Source: an uncultured Mycoplasma sp. (GTDB taxonomy: Bacteria > Bacillota_I > Bacilli_A > Mycoplasmatales > Metamycoplasmataceae). From it: 61,323 bases of DNA. Below, in pieces: positions 1 to 11,101 of this stretch. The translations under genes and the position numbers were made by a program. The stretch covers positions 111,323 through 172,645 of the forward strand of contig CAMQYZ010000003.1 in assembly GCA_947039505.1 (NCBI GenBank), written 5' to 3'. Under the pieces are notes generated by a model that did no database searches, was not told the DNA's origin, and saw only the letters and a list, made by a program, of their open reading frames with translations. Numbering within the stretch: the first letter of the stretch is position 1; the number at the start of each line of letters is the position of its first letter.

Positions 1-710
1 AAAACATAGGTTTCAAATGATATTTGAGCCATTCATTTATTTCTTTCAATAAAATAATTTTTATAATAGGTTTTTTGAAATGGTGGTAAATTGTATAAAA
101 TGGTCCCTTCATTTCTTGCATAATTAATAATTTTTTCTTGTTGTAAATTAATTTTATTAGTTATATCAACTCCAGGGAAAATGATTATTTTTTGATTATT
201 TTTTATTGCATTATTATGAGCAATGGTATCAGCGCCTTTCGCCAATCCTGAGACAATTATTTTATTTTTAGGAACATTTTTTTCAACTCATCATTCCATA
301 TTTTTATCAGTTTTTCTAGATCCCACAACCGAAACATAATCTTTATAACTTTTCTGTAAAAACTCTAATTGTCCTTCATAAAAAAAGAATAAACTGTTTT
401 TTAATTCATTGAAACATTCAAATAAATGAAAATCATCTTTTATAATACTTTTGATATTTTTCATTTCTAAAGTTAATAATATTGATTTTACTCTTTCTTG
501 AAAATAAGATAACTTAGTATTTTCAAATAACGTTATATTTTCAGTTATTTCTCTTTCCTTATTTTTAACAAAACTTTCAAAATTAACCCCTATCAATTTG
601 TTAAATTTTGTTAGAGTTAAATCTTCTTTATCTTGTTTTTCCAAATCAAATAATGCATAATATTTAGCTATAAGTTCATTTCTATTTATTTCCATATAAA
701 TATAATACAT
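1..710 (-). CDS. dprA: DNA processing protein DprA/Smf, 3' end outside window
   Basis: DprA binds single-stranded DNA entering the cell and loads RecA in transformation; in mollicutes it is a short Rossmann-fold form. Visible here are the family's GSRK turn, then SGLAKGADTIAH, the PGVD element, and a late FIERN that matches the Fp.RN motif. Two TGA codons in a row are read as Trp just after the GSRK region. The gene runs off the left edge. The start is either the ATG at 710 or one at 695; neither has a strong Shine-Dalgarno sequence. Family assignment is firm from the motif order; a role in natural uptake is not shown by the sequence. Confidence 0.88.
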
Positions 711-749
711 TTAAAAATTTCTTTTGAGTCTCAAAAACAAAAATTTATT

Positions 750-1523
750 TTATTGAGTTATAATTTTTAGTATACAAGATTTATTTTTTCACAAACAAAT
801 CTTACTACCTTCCGTACCAATCTTAAAATAATCATTTAATTCTTCAAATATAAAAACCAAAGCCATTTCTACAAAAACAGTATTTGAATAAGCATCTTCA
901 AAGTAATCTTCTAACTCTTTAAATGAATCATCACAAGATTCTTTTATTTCCAAAGATATTTTTTCATTTTCAAAAATATCGTTGATATAAAATATAGTTT
1001 TACCCTTATATGTTTTTAGTTTTTTAATACTAACTTTTTTTAGAAATTTGTATTTTGTATTTTCCTCTAAATTTCTATAATCTTTTGGAAGGGTTTTAAC
1101 ACTTGATATTTTATTACCAATATAAGTTGATTCTTCCTTAGTTTTATAACCTATTTTCCTATTAATATTACCATTGTTAACTCCAATATTATCTACAATT
1201 GTTACATTTTTAGTTGGTAGCAATGAAAACAACGCTCTTTCCATAGATTCATTCTCTTTTCGAGAACCAATCTTTATTTTTTCTTTTGCTTTTGATTTAA
1301 TTATTCATTTACAATTTTGTTCATGACTATTTTTAGCTCTAAAATAACATATTGTCTTGTAATGAAAACCAAAGGCAGCAATAATCATAGGGGTTTTACA
1401 TAAGTCAAAGGAACAAATATATCTTTGTTTATGTAAATTATCAATATGGGTGTCTTTTTCTAATTTAGACATATCACGATAATGCTTGAGTGTAGTATTA
1501 GGTTCAATTTTTATGTATCCCAT
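750..1523 (-). CDS. Hypothetical protein with N-terminal Cys/His zinc-type motif
   Basis: Codes for about 257 residues when three TGA codons are read as Trp. Residues 30-72 hold a CSFDLC pair followed by FRAKNSHEQNC, a Cys2...His-Cys arrangement that resembles the N-terminal zinc element of CoiA-like competence proteins and several defence nucleases. The rest is lysine-rich with an acidic stretch near the end, and I see no nuclease motif. It lies just upstream of dprA on the same strand, about 40 bases away, so they may be cotranscribed. CoiA is only a suggestion because the catalytic domain is not recognisable. The last TGA (789-791) is taken as Trp, which extends the protein 13 residues to a TAA. 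Confidence 0.6.
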
Positions 1524-1631
1524 ATAAATTTAAAATTATACACCCTATATACCCTTAATAATATGTAAATATTAAAAAGTATTTATAATTAATTCATAAA
1601 TTAAATATTAATTTAATTTAAAGAAGAGAAT

Positions 1632-1913
1632 ATGTCAAGAGGTTTATATAGCGATGAAGCAGAGCAAGCATGTGACGATGCAGACGAATGCACTTGTCAA
1701 GAAAATGATTGTCATGAAAACAATCATAAAGAGTTTGGGTTATGTGAAGACCACATGCTCTATGGCTCTCATGAAAGTGTTGAAAATCAAAAAAATAGTG
1801 CTTATAGATGAAATGTTGATCACATAATACCAAAAAGTAAGAACGGATCAAATAAAAGGAGCAATAAACAAGCTGTACATGTTGACTGTAATGAAGATAA
1901 GGCAAATAATTAA
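1632..1913 (+). CDS. Small HNH endonuclease, copy A
   Basis: A 93-residue HNH nuclease. A cysteine/histidine-rich N-terminus (CTC...C...C) precedes the conserved block YGSHESVENQKNS and then the HNH core WNVDHIIPKS...NKQAVHVDCNEDKAN. The core His residues and the CN..K..N end match the HNH metal-binding fold. Trp comes from a TGA. Two further paralogues lie in this window (3581-3862 plus, 37214-37486 minus), nearly the same length and sharing HESVE.Q.NS. This copy and the one at 3581 point the same way and bracket an ATPase/TOPRIM cassette. Such stand-alone HNH proteins can be restriction or homing-type nucleases; which one is not decided here. Confidence 0.82.
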
Positions 1914-2017
1914 ATATACTTTAGAAACCTAAAATTAATTTGGGTTTTATTTTGAAAATAATCAATTTTTAAAATTTGAGTATATAATTCTAATTGAACA
2001 AGTAAAAAGGATATTAT

Positions 2018-3203
2018 ATGATTTTAAAATACTCTGTAGAAAACTTTAAGTGTTTTCAAGAAAAAGAAACAATTAACTTTCAGGCAAAGAAAATTTCTGA
2101 AAACTCTGATGCTGGACAATATTTTCTATTAGATAATGATGTTTTGCCAATTATTTCTATTTATGGACCTAATGGGGGAGGAAAGACATCTTTGATTGAA
2201 TCTTTTAGTTCATTAAAGGATATTGTTATAAACGGAACCATTATAAATGGAAAGGTTTTTGATTTTCTAAAAAATAAAATTAATTTTGAAAAAGATATTA
2301 AGTGACAAATTGATTTTATAGAAAAAGATAAATCTATATCATAAATATGAATTACATTTTAAAAATGAAATTACTTTTGAATCACTTTTTAAAAATGATG
2401 AGTTAATTTTCAAGAGAAATAAAGGTAATTTTGAGTTTTGCAAAGACATTCCTGCAGATAATATAAAAACTGAAAACATATCACGTAAATCATCAATATT
2501 ATTATTTTTAGATTCTTTATTTAATAATAGAGATATATCTATAGTAATGGGAGAATTTAAAAAAATCAATTATTTAGATACAACTAAAGATATTACACTT
2601 AAACAAGATTTTGGAGTAGTAATTTTGGATGTTGGTAATGTTGACTTTTTAATGAAAGAAAAAGATAAGTTTTTAAAGATTTTCAAAGATTTAGATATTA
2701 ACATTTTAGATTTAGAATTTCATAAAAATGTTATTGATCCAAATATGATTCACATATTTTCTGTGAAGAAATCTGACTTTGGTAAAAAATTTAAAATACC
2801 ATTAGCGGCGGAATCAAAGGGAACCCTAAAACTAATTCATTTAATGACTTACTTTCTTAAGGGCTTACACAACAAAGAAACCTTTATTATTGATGAATTA
2901 GATTCGGCTTTGCACACTAATTTACTAAAATATATTATTAAGTTATTTAATTTAGAAAAGGTAAATAAGGGTTCACAATTAATTTATACATCACATGACA
3001 TGTCTACTTTAAATAAAGAAAACTTCAGGAGAGATCAAATTTACTTTTGTGCAATTAATGAATCTTATTTTTCTAATGTCATATCTTTAAAAGACATTGG
3101 CGCTAGAAATGATGATGTTTATTCCAAAAAATACCTTGAAGGTAAATATGGATATGATCCTTATATAGATTATTCATTAAAGGCATTTGATGAAAAAAAA
3201 TAA
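2018..3203 (+). pseudogene. AAA/ABC-type ATPase of AbiL/RloA kind, frameshifted
   Basis: An ATPase related to the AAA_15/AAA_21 overcoming-lysogeny-defect type that acts with TOPRIM or RloB partners in abortive infection. The first frame holds FKCFQEKETI and Walker A GPNGGGKTS (residues 50-58) and stops at TAA 2341-2343. A second frame, open from 2322, continues with KYELHFKNEITFESLF, as expected for this family, and carries Walker B (FIIDELDSALH) and the YTSHD H-switch to the TAA at 3201-3203. One single-base indel between about 2322 and 2342, near an A5 run, therefore splits an otherwise intact gene of about 394 residues. It may be a real mutation or a sequencing error. The downstream ORF overlaps its end by 14 bases. 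Confidence 0.75.
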
Positions 3204-3579
3204 TCAAAAAGATCCAGTTTTTAAAACTTCTATAGTTTGTGAAGGAGAGATGGATAGATCTTTAATTATTTTCTTGAAAGTAAAATTATACAAATCAAAA
3301 CAACCAGTTTGTAAAACACATTCTGAAGTAATTGGTGGAACTATAAAATTAGATAATGTAAAAGTTAATAAAAATAAAATTTATTCTAGCAAATATATAC
3401 ACACTTTAGTTGTTTTAGAAAAAATATTATTACACTTAAAAAATATAATCGATGATGAAAAAAATGATTACACTCTTATAAAATTTGAAGAAAATTTAAA
3501 ACACTATAATTCCCATGAAAAACTATACACAAACTTGATAGAATATATAAATCATTTAACCATAGAAAGAGAAAACTAA
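3190..3579 (+). CDS. TOPRIM/RloB-like partner of the AAA ATPase, short
   Basis: A 129-residue protein starting at an ATG that overlaps the ATPase stop; a TTG three bases upstream is the alternative start. The N-terminal segment TSIVCEGEMDRSLIIFL looks like the first strand of a TOPRIM or RloB domain, with the invariant Glu in VCEGE. Overlapping AAA-ATPase and TOPRIM/RloB genes are the layout of AbiL, RloAB and PARIS-type defence, where the second gene is the nuclease effector. RloB proteins are usually nearer 200 residues, and I do not see the second acidic pair or the NP.fE.W block. This copy may therefore be internally deleted or a divergent form. Translation is probably coupled to the ATPase. 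Confidence 0.6.
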   Translation: MKKNNQKDPVFKTSIVCEGEMDRSLIIFLKVKLYKSKQPVCKTHSEVIGGTIKLDNVKVNKNKIYSSKYIHTLVVLEKILLHLKNIIDDEKNDYTLIKFEENLKHYNSHEKLYTNLIEYINHLTIEREN

Positions 3580-3580
3580 A

Positions 3581-3862
3581 ATGGCACAACTTAAATACAG
3601 CAATAAAATTGAAACAATATGAGAGAATGCTCCTTATTGTGATTGCGATAGACAAGATTGTCATATAAACGCTCATCGTTTATGTAATATTTGTTATGAA
3701 ACAATTTTTTATGGGGCTCATGAAAGTGTTGAAAATCAACGAAATAGTGTTGGTGCATGAAACGCTGACCATATCATTGCTAAGTCCAATGGTGGAGGCA
3801 ATGCAACTTCAAACTTACAAGCTGTTCATATTTATTGCAATAGAGAAAAAGGTAATAGATAA
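3581..3862 (+). CDS. Small HNH endonuclease, copy B
   Basis: A 93-residue paralogue of the HNH gene at 1632, same length and strand. It has CDCDRQDC and CNIC zinc-type cysteines, the family block YGAHESVENQRNS, and the HNH core WNADHIIAKSNGGGN...NLQAVHIYCNREKGN. It begins one base after the stop of the TOPRIM-like gene, so it is likely the last gene of that cassette. The N-terminus KIETIWENAPYC is closer to the copy at 37486 (KIEEIWEKAPIC) than to copy A. All three Trp codons checked are TGA. The metal-binding residues are intact and an active nuclease is plausible. Its target is unknown. Confidence 0.82.
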
Positions 3863-4084
3863 AATAAAACTCAAAAACCTATAAACAGAATATATAAATT
3901 ACTGAAAAATGAAAAGAAGCAATTAAATATAGTTCATGAAAATGTTGAAGACCAAAGAATGAATATTACCAAAATTACACTCAAGATTACAATGAGAGCA
4001 AGATTAAATAGGTGCTTCTCTTGGAAATAGTTTTAATTTAGAAAACAAAATATATTCCAGATATTAATAAAAAAGGATAGCATA

Positions 4085-4762
4085 ATGAAAAATAATCAAA
4101 ATTGAAAAAAATTTATAATAATTATTATTTCATTTTCCATTATTTCCTTTATTGTTATTTGAACTATTCCTAAAACTTATACACCTCTTCCGCTTAAAAT
4201 TTTTTTAACAATTTTTATATCAGTTGTTGTTTTATTTACAATCATAATTAGCTCAACAGACAGGAAGAGTTCTAAATATTTTAAATATAATGTTTCAAGT
4301 AAAACATATGAAGGCAATAATATAGAAACATGAAATAAACTGAAAAAAAAGTATTTAATAACATCTATTTTTGGTAGTATTTCAAGTTTAATTTCTATTA
4401 TTTTAATGATTACTACTTTATATTTTATTGCGTCAAATCCTAACCAAGAAACAATACAAAATGTATTAACTTCACCAATTTTTATACTTTTTATTCTTAC
4501 AATAATATTGGGAATAATGACATTTATCATTTTATGGATAAATCGTTTTTATCTCAATCAAATTTTTACTTCTCATGAATTTCCTAAAGAATTAAAATTA
4601 AAAAATATAAAATGATTTTTTGAAAATAAAAAAAGATTTTATATTTTTATATATTTACATACCTCAATCGTAAGTGGCCCGCTAGCTATAATAACATATA
4701 AAGAAATTGAAAACAAAATAATTAAAGAAGATGTAGGTGAAGTTAATCAAAATCAAATATAA
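4085..4762 (+). CDS. Hypothetical integral membrane protein
   Basis: A 225-residue protein I do not recognise. It has four or five hydrophobic segments: about residues 7-27, 36-55, 92-115, 128-150, and a weaker one near 185-205. The first is preceded by NNQNWKK and the loops carry positive charge. The start ATG follows AAAAGGATAG, a usable Shine-Dalgarno sequence. It sits between the ATPase/TOPRIM/HNH cassette and a DUF4238 gene on the same strand. Small membrane proteins next to defence genes are often effectors or anchors, but nothing in the sequence proves this. Confidence 0.6.
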
Positions 4763-4901
4763 ATAATAACTGATAGTGTAACTTTAGTATTTATATTTTT
4801 TAGATACTTCTTTAATTGCAAAATGTACAGATTTTGTAATGATTTTATCATTGGAAAGTTGATTTTTTTATATACTTTTAAATAAGGAATATAATTCATT
4901 C

Positions 4902-6041
4902 GTGAAACAAACTAAAAAAACTATTAATAACCATTTTATTCAAAAAGGCTTTGCCAAAAATTTTGCTAATAATGGAATAATAAAATGAACAAGATATCAA
5001 CCCAATGAAAACATTTTAGAAGATCAAACTTTTAGCATTAATTCTAATAATGTTGCCGACCAACCAATTGTCATACAAAATTTTCACACACAAGAAATCG
5101 AAGATGGAATGAATGAAATAGAAAGTGAAGGAATTAATGTTATAAGAAAAATTGCTTATGAGGCTAACAATAATTTGGATGAAAAAATAAGATTAAACAG
5201 GAAAGAGTTATATGCCTTAAAGTTTTATAAATTATTATCATCCATTAGGACTGAAAAAGCAAGATCTAATTTTGAAAACTTGAATGGTGATAAATTATTT
5301 AATTATGTTATTGAAAATACAGATAGAACACCAAAAGAAATCCAAGAAGATGAAATAAAAATAATTATAGATGAATATAAAAGATGAAAAAACAAAGAAA
5401 AACTTTTATCAAGTAATTACGATCCTACAAAAGACTCCCTAAACCACAAAACAATAATTTTTCAACTTATAAGTAATATATTAAATTCTAGATTGTTATT
5501 TATGTCTTTTGAAAAAAATAAATTATTTCTTCAAGAAACAATAAGTTTTCAAGAAATTTATTCAGTTGTGATTCCTATTTATGAATTTATGTCAATATCT
5601 CCAAATGTGGGCATAATGTTTTATTTTGATCCAGCGATAACACGAGGAACTATAAAAAGAGAAGATTCTAAAATTTTTAAAACTAAAATTTCAACAAAAA
5701 TAAATAAAGTAGATTATGTAAGATCTAAAGAGATGCATCAAGAACTAGATAAATTTATGAAAAATCAGATAAAATTAAATCCAGGATATAGTCAAAATGA
5801 CATTTTAAAGTGACAATCAATGTTTACAGATTCAGTGTTAAATAATTACTTTGATAATAACGATTCTTACATTTATGAAATAAATGAGGAATCAGAAGAA
5901 GTTCAAGATATTTGCAATGCCATGTCACTCGTTCATAATAAAAATAAAATTTTAATATATCAAGATAAAAGACATATAAAAGATGCAGAATTTTATGTTA
6001 AAAAATTTGGAATATCAAGAGTAGAAGATAGCGTGCATTAA
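4902..6041 (+). CDS. DUF4238 domain protein
   Basis: About 379 residues from a GTG start preceded by AAGGAAT. The N-terminus (NNHFIQKGFAKNFANN) fits the DUF4238 pattern of HyiP..yLknFa, and the middle holds IYEFMSISPNVGIMFY followed by an acidic and lysine-rich segment. DUF4238 proteins are found in many bacteria as strain-variable genes near phage and defence loci; the activity is not known. Two in-frame TGA codons (before QSMFTDS and after YKR) are Trp. The gene is followed by about 120 bases without a gene and then by a convergent gene. Confidence 0.66.
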
Positions 6042-6164
6042 TTTTTTACTTCAACATTGCGAAAGTCTATTATTTTAATATATAAGCGAAAAGCCATTTG
6101 TTTGAACATTTAAACTTTGGGACTTTACAAATAAACATTCATAACCACATTGTTATTTTAGTTT

Positions 6165-8021
6165 TTATTTCTCTAAATACATTTTAATAATAATATTTTT
6201 TCTGGCAATTAGAAATTTCAAATAATTATTTTGATTTAAACCTTCATCAATTATATTTTCATATGATTTCTCCAATTGGTGGGCTAAATTTTGATAGTTG
6301 CTTTTTGCTCATTTATAAATTCTGTCACAATAAATATTCTCAATTTCTATCGAAGCTGATTTGTGATTATTTTCTGCATCTAAAATCAAAGATAAATTAG
6401 CAAATGAAGTTACTCCTGTTTCAATACCTCGTTCTTCTAATTTAGACTTTGGTATTAAATGATCATTATGAAAAAATTGTTTATCATTTTCAGTAATATT
6501 GATATCTCTCATGAATAAATATGCCATTAAAGTACAAGCTTTATTATCAAAGGTATTTTTTCTTGCTTTCTTTAAGCTGTTCTCATAAAACTCTTCTATT
6601 TTTCTTTCCAGTGCACTATCAGTTAAAGAAACTAAATAATGACCTTCATTAATTGAAATAAAAGCTTTCTTAGATGAACTTGAACCAAATGTTCCTGATA
6701 ATAAATCGAAAATATAATGCTTGATAAAAAGATCGCGATATTGTTTCACAAAATTTTCATCACTAATTTGATTAGTATATATAAATTTATAAATATTTCC
6801 GAGAATGACAATTGAATAAGTTTTTTCAGGTAAAAAAGTGCTTGAGTTATTGGTTTTTTTATTACCCTTATAAAATGAAAAGGAATTAAATATAATATCA
6901 AATAACTTCACAGTCCTATATAAACGTTCAATTATTTGGTCAACATCTTCCTTGCTTTTAATTAAATCTTTAAATCTTTGTCCAATTTCTTCATCTTCAA
7001 AATCTGAATTTTTTTTAGAATCACCTTGTTCATTTGATAAATTTAAGGAAATATGAAGTTTAATTAAATTTATCAAAGAAGCAAGACCTGTGATAATCTT
7101 ATCTGATTCATTTGATTTACTATTCTTTTTTCCTGAAAAAACTTTTGAAATGTGATGATTTCAATTTTTTGAAAATAATTCTTCAAAGATATATCAAATA
7201 ACATCAAATGGAGAAAGCACATCAACCCTTTCGTGTTCAATGCCAAAGGAATCATCCAAGATAGAATTAAAGCTTTGATTTATTTTATTTGTGATTTTGA
7301 CATCAGAAAAATTCATTTCAATTGTTGATCATTTACTTTTTCAAATATCTGAATTTTCCAATTTAGTTCCTTGTTTATTAATTAATTCAAATAAATGGGC
7401 TGTTTCTTCAACTGTACCATCAAACCTTATGAAAGGTAGGCTATATTCATTTATGCCCAATTTTTCCGAAGCCATTTCATGAATATTTTTTAAAATTGCT
7501 TCTATAAATAAAGCTTCAAAACCTTTGTTAATATGTTGAATTGATTTAATATGCTTTTGACAAAAAGACTTTGCAAATAAATCAGATTTTCTCGGATTTG
7601 CTAATTCAATTTTAATACGAATATTATCTGATATAAAAGTTTCCAATGACTTAAAATCATTTTTCTCAATTGCTTGACTATATTGAGGATATTCTTTGTT
7701 CAAAAGTTTAATTGTTTTTGAAATAATGTCCTTCAATGTTTTTGGTTTCATATTTTCAAACATATTATTGAAAATACCCATAATTGTTGTTGTTCTTTGC
7801 AAACCATCAATAATGTATTTTTGATTATTGGTATCTGAAAATAAAATCACTCCTACAGGATAACCATTCATTAGTGAATCTTGTAATTTTTGTTTTTGAT
7901 CTGGCTTTCAAACAAGTTTTCTTTGAATTCTAGGAATTTGTAAAACTCCTGTTTGATATTCATTAATTAATTCATCAATTGTTATTGAACCATATTTATA
8001 TTTTTCGTTTTTCATAGACAT
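6165..8021 (-). CDS. DUF262-HNH protein, GmrSD-like restriction endonuclease
   Basis: A 618-residue protein. The N-terminus has the DUF262 (ParB/Srx-like) signature QIPRIQRKLVW and the nucleotide-pocket motif IDGLQRTTTI, where the usual DGQQR has become DGLQR. The C-terminus carries an HNH-like block, HNDHLIPKSKLEERG...ANLSLILDAENNHKSA. This is the GmrSD layout: modification-dependent (type IV) restriction of glucosylated or otherwise modified phage DNA. The start ATG at 8021 follows GAGGTG; a second ATG six bases on is possible. It is divergent from the DUF1524-type gene at 8240, with a 218-base promoter region between them. Several TGA-coded Trp residues sit in the central region. Confidence 0.8.
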
Positions 8022-8239
8022 TTTCACCTCGTGTATTAAAAATTATCGCACATTCTGCGTTTTTGTCAATATTTTCTCTATTTTCCTAGATTTTTTCTAT
8101 ATAAATTGATTAATTATCAACAATAAAATATGCATTTCTTACAATGAAAAAAGGTCTAAATATAACTTAAAAAATATTAATTCTTCTATATTTGAAATAT
8201 AATTTATTCTCACATAAAAAAGAACTATAGGTAAACTAA

Positions 8240-9883
8240 ATGAAAAAAATCAAACTTAAAGATTGGGATATAAAATTAGGAAATTATGGAAAAATGTTGT
8301 GCAAAATTAATAAAGAAGACTTTAATATAATATTTGATAATTTCAACAAAAACATATATGATATAAAATCATTTATATTTAATTTAAAAAAAGAAGAAAA
8401 GCACATTATTGAGTTTCATAAAAAGATTTATGGAATCGAACTATTAAGTTCTCCTAATTTATTGATAAACATTTCTTTAATATATAGATTTTTAACCATA
8501 AGTCATTATTCTTGACTGGAAAAAAATCTTTCAAAAGAAAAGTGATATAAAAACAATGATTTAATTCTCTTATGAAACAAAATAACCAATAGATCTGTTT
8601 TATTATCTTTAAAAATTGATGATGATTATTCTCATTGAAACAGATTAGTTGATTCTCCAATGACAGGAATATTTAATATTAATGATGAGTTAAGTAAAAT
8701 TAATGCCATATGATATGCAATTAACTATTATGAAATAGATGAAATAAATGAATTTGTTGATTTTTTGGAAAATATAGAAATTGATGTTGAATTTATAAAT
8801 GAAGTTAATAAAAATTGATTTAAAAATCTTTCCAAAGAATATAAATTACTTGAATTTAAAAACTGTTTTTTATATTTAAAAAATGTTTATAATTCAAATC
8901 CAGAAATATTGAAAATTGTTTCAATTCTTGAGGAAATAAATATGAAATTTGATATTAATTTTTTCTTCAGTTTTATATCTCAAAATTATAATTGAAATTA
9001 TATGTCAAAAAATGAAGAAAAATTATCTGCCGATCTTATAAACTGATTTCAAAACTTTGGTACTTTAGATAACATAAAATTTCTTCACACTGAAATTAAT
9101 GATCACTTTTTCTTTTATAATAGAATAAAATTAAAATCATTAAACTCATCTTTCTTATTTAATTCATATATTTTAGACACTTGTTATTATATGTATAACA
9201 ATATTTTAAAAAGAATAATTGATTATGATGAAGAGGCATTCAATCTTTTTGTAGATGTTTTATTTATATTTGATTTATATATAACATTTGATAATGAAAA
9301 TAATTTTAAAAGAATAAAGCGATTTAAAACATCATTATATGATGAATTTACTGAATTTATGGAAAACATGAGAAATCCAAATATGATGAAAAAGATATTT
9401 AGTGAATTATTGCCAAAATTATTTAATTCAAATGCATATTCAAATTTAGAAATTAAAATGAGATCTAAACAAATTTTATTTATATACGAAAACTTATTAG
9501 CTTTAAATAATTCAGAAATGCATATAAAAACTATAAAAAACAATATCAATATAGAACATTTATTGCCACAAAATGATAAACAAAATAATTATAAAATAAA
9601 CAAATATATGAAAAACAAAGTTGTTAATTATATAGGTAATTTATTTTTAATTGATATAAATATAAATAAAGAGTTAAAAAATAAGTCATTCAATGATAAA
9701 AAGGTAATCTTAAAAGAAAATACTGATTTTTCAATTAAAGAAATTTTAGATCTTGAAAAATGAAATGATACAGCTATCAAAAATAGGAGTAAAAAGATAT
9801 GGAATACAATATTTAATTATATTCAAGCTGATATTAAAATTTCACAAAATAGTTTTATTGACAATAAAAATAATAAATTATAA
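8240..9883 (+). CDS. DUF1524 (GmrSD C-terminal, HNH) domain protein
   Basis: A 547-residue protein whose last 120 residues are clearly DUF1524: NIEHLLPQND, then VNYIGNLFLIDININKEL and NKSFNDKK, ending with a W..T.I..RS..I.N.I pattern. In GmrSD enzymes this domain is the HNH nuclease that cuts modified DNA. The first 420 residues are unfamiliar, rich in Asn/Lys/Ile and with many TGA-coded Trp. They probably replace the DUF262 half, which is supplied by the divergent gene at 8021 or is absent. The gene ends one base before the end of the convergent endonuclease gene at 9885. Confidence 0.72.
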
Positions 9884-9884
9884 T

Positions 9885-11099
9885 CTATTTATTGCACTTG
9901 TTAACTTTTCAATATTCATAGTTTTCACTAATATATTTCATTCTTTCTGAAGAATTCAGTATATCTTTAATAGGTTCATTTAATAAAATTTTTCCGTCCA
10001 AGTCAATTATTTTTCCTTCTGTGGTAAAAGTGATTGTGTTGTTATCAAACGATGTATGTATATTAGGAGACAGTCTTAAACAATTAAATGGGTCTGCTGA
10101 TTTAAATAATGATTCATCATTTTGGTTTTTAAAAAGTGATTTTTTAGAAATAATATGAGCATTTTCAGGATTAGGATGATTATCTATTAAACAGTATGAT
10201 AGTTTTTTTTCCTTTATAAGAGTTCTAACTCCGTAATTATAAATACTGGTTAATTTGCTTTTAATTTGCTTTTCAGATAAATCAACATACTTAAAACTTT
10301 GAATCATTTGCCTTAAATCTTCCTGGATATTTTTGACAGATATGTTTTTTTTAACTTCTTTTTGTTTTTTGTTTTTTAAAGGTAATTTGAGATTTTTATT
10401 TTCAAAATTATCCTTATATTCTTTATTAGCTCCATCTACAAGAATTCTATGAGAATTAATATCCTGAAAAACTTCAAAAGTATCTAATGTTAAGTGCACT
10501 TTCTTTATAACTACATCAATCTTGTTGTACTTTTCAAAATACTCTTTCAAAGTTATTATTTTTAAATCATAAAGATTATTAATATTTATTTTAGATTTTT
10601 TATAAAATTTATTTAATGGATTTGCAAAATTATATTTTAAATATTCATTATCCAAGGACATAAGTGGTGTTAATAGTGGATTTTTTTCAGCCCCCGTAGA
10701 ATTACTGCCCATAATTAAAGAAGATTGAGTTAATACCGGGGAATCATTTGATATAAAAAAAACATTTATTAATTCTATTTGCTCTTTAGATAATGTTTTA
10801 CGAGGTGATTTTTTCGTAAAATCACTGGGATTATGATTTATTCCATCTAAATATTTTGTTCTAAAGTCTTTTTTTCACTTAATTCTATAAAAATCAGTTC
10901 CAACTTTGGCATCATCATGAACCAAAACTGCCATTTCAAAATCTGTTTGACGATATTCTCCCTCAATAATTTGAATAAATTGTTTATTTATTATTCCATT
11001 GTCATCAAAAACATAATATGCATAACCCTTTAAAGAACATCCACCATATTTTTTATTTAAATATTTTTTTGTCGAGAACATTATCTTAATTGCTTTCAT
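9885..11099 (-). CDS. Type II restriction endonuclease, HNH type
   Basis: About 404 residues, starting 2 bases after the stop of the C5 methyltransferase, so it is almost certainly its cognate nuclease. Near the C-terminus is an HNH arrangement: LSYCLIDNHPNPENAHIISK, then DPFNCLRLSPNIHTSFDNN. The N-terminus (KYLNKKYGGCSLKGYAYYVFD) has no known motif and may hold target recognition. No convincing ribosome site of its own precedes the ATG, so translation is probably coupled to the methyltransferase. That would switch the nuclease off when the methyltransferase frame is off. Reading the TGA at 9909-9911 as Trp adds 7 residues before TAG. Confidence 0.75.
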
Positions 11100-11101
11100 A
11101 A

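Noticed and set aside
1618-1905. Open frame on the minus strand, Cys/His-rich
   Set aside because: It is the antisense of the HNH gene on the plus strand, which has the HNH motif and a proper start.
3863-4084. Possible gene after HNH copy B
   Set aside because: Stops in all frames and no motif; probably debris or leader of the membrane protein gene.
7073-7255. Short minus-strand frame inside the DUF262-HNH gene
   Set aside because: It is out of frame with both flanking conserved parts; reading TGA as Trp joins those parts across it.
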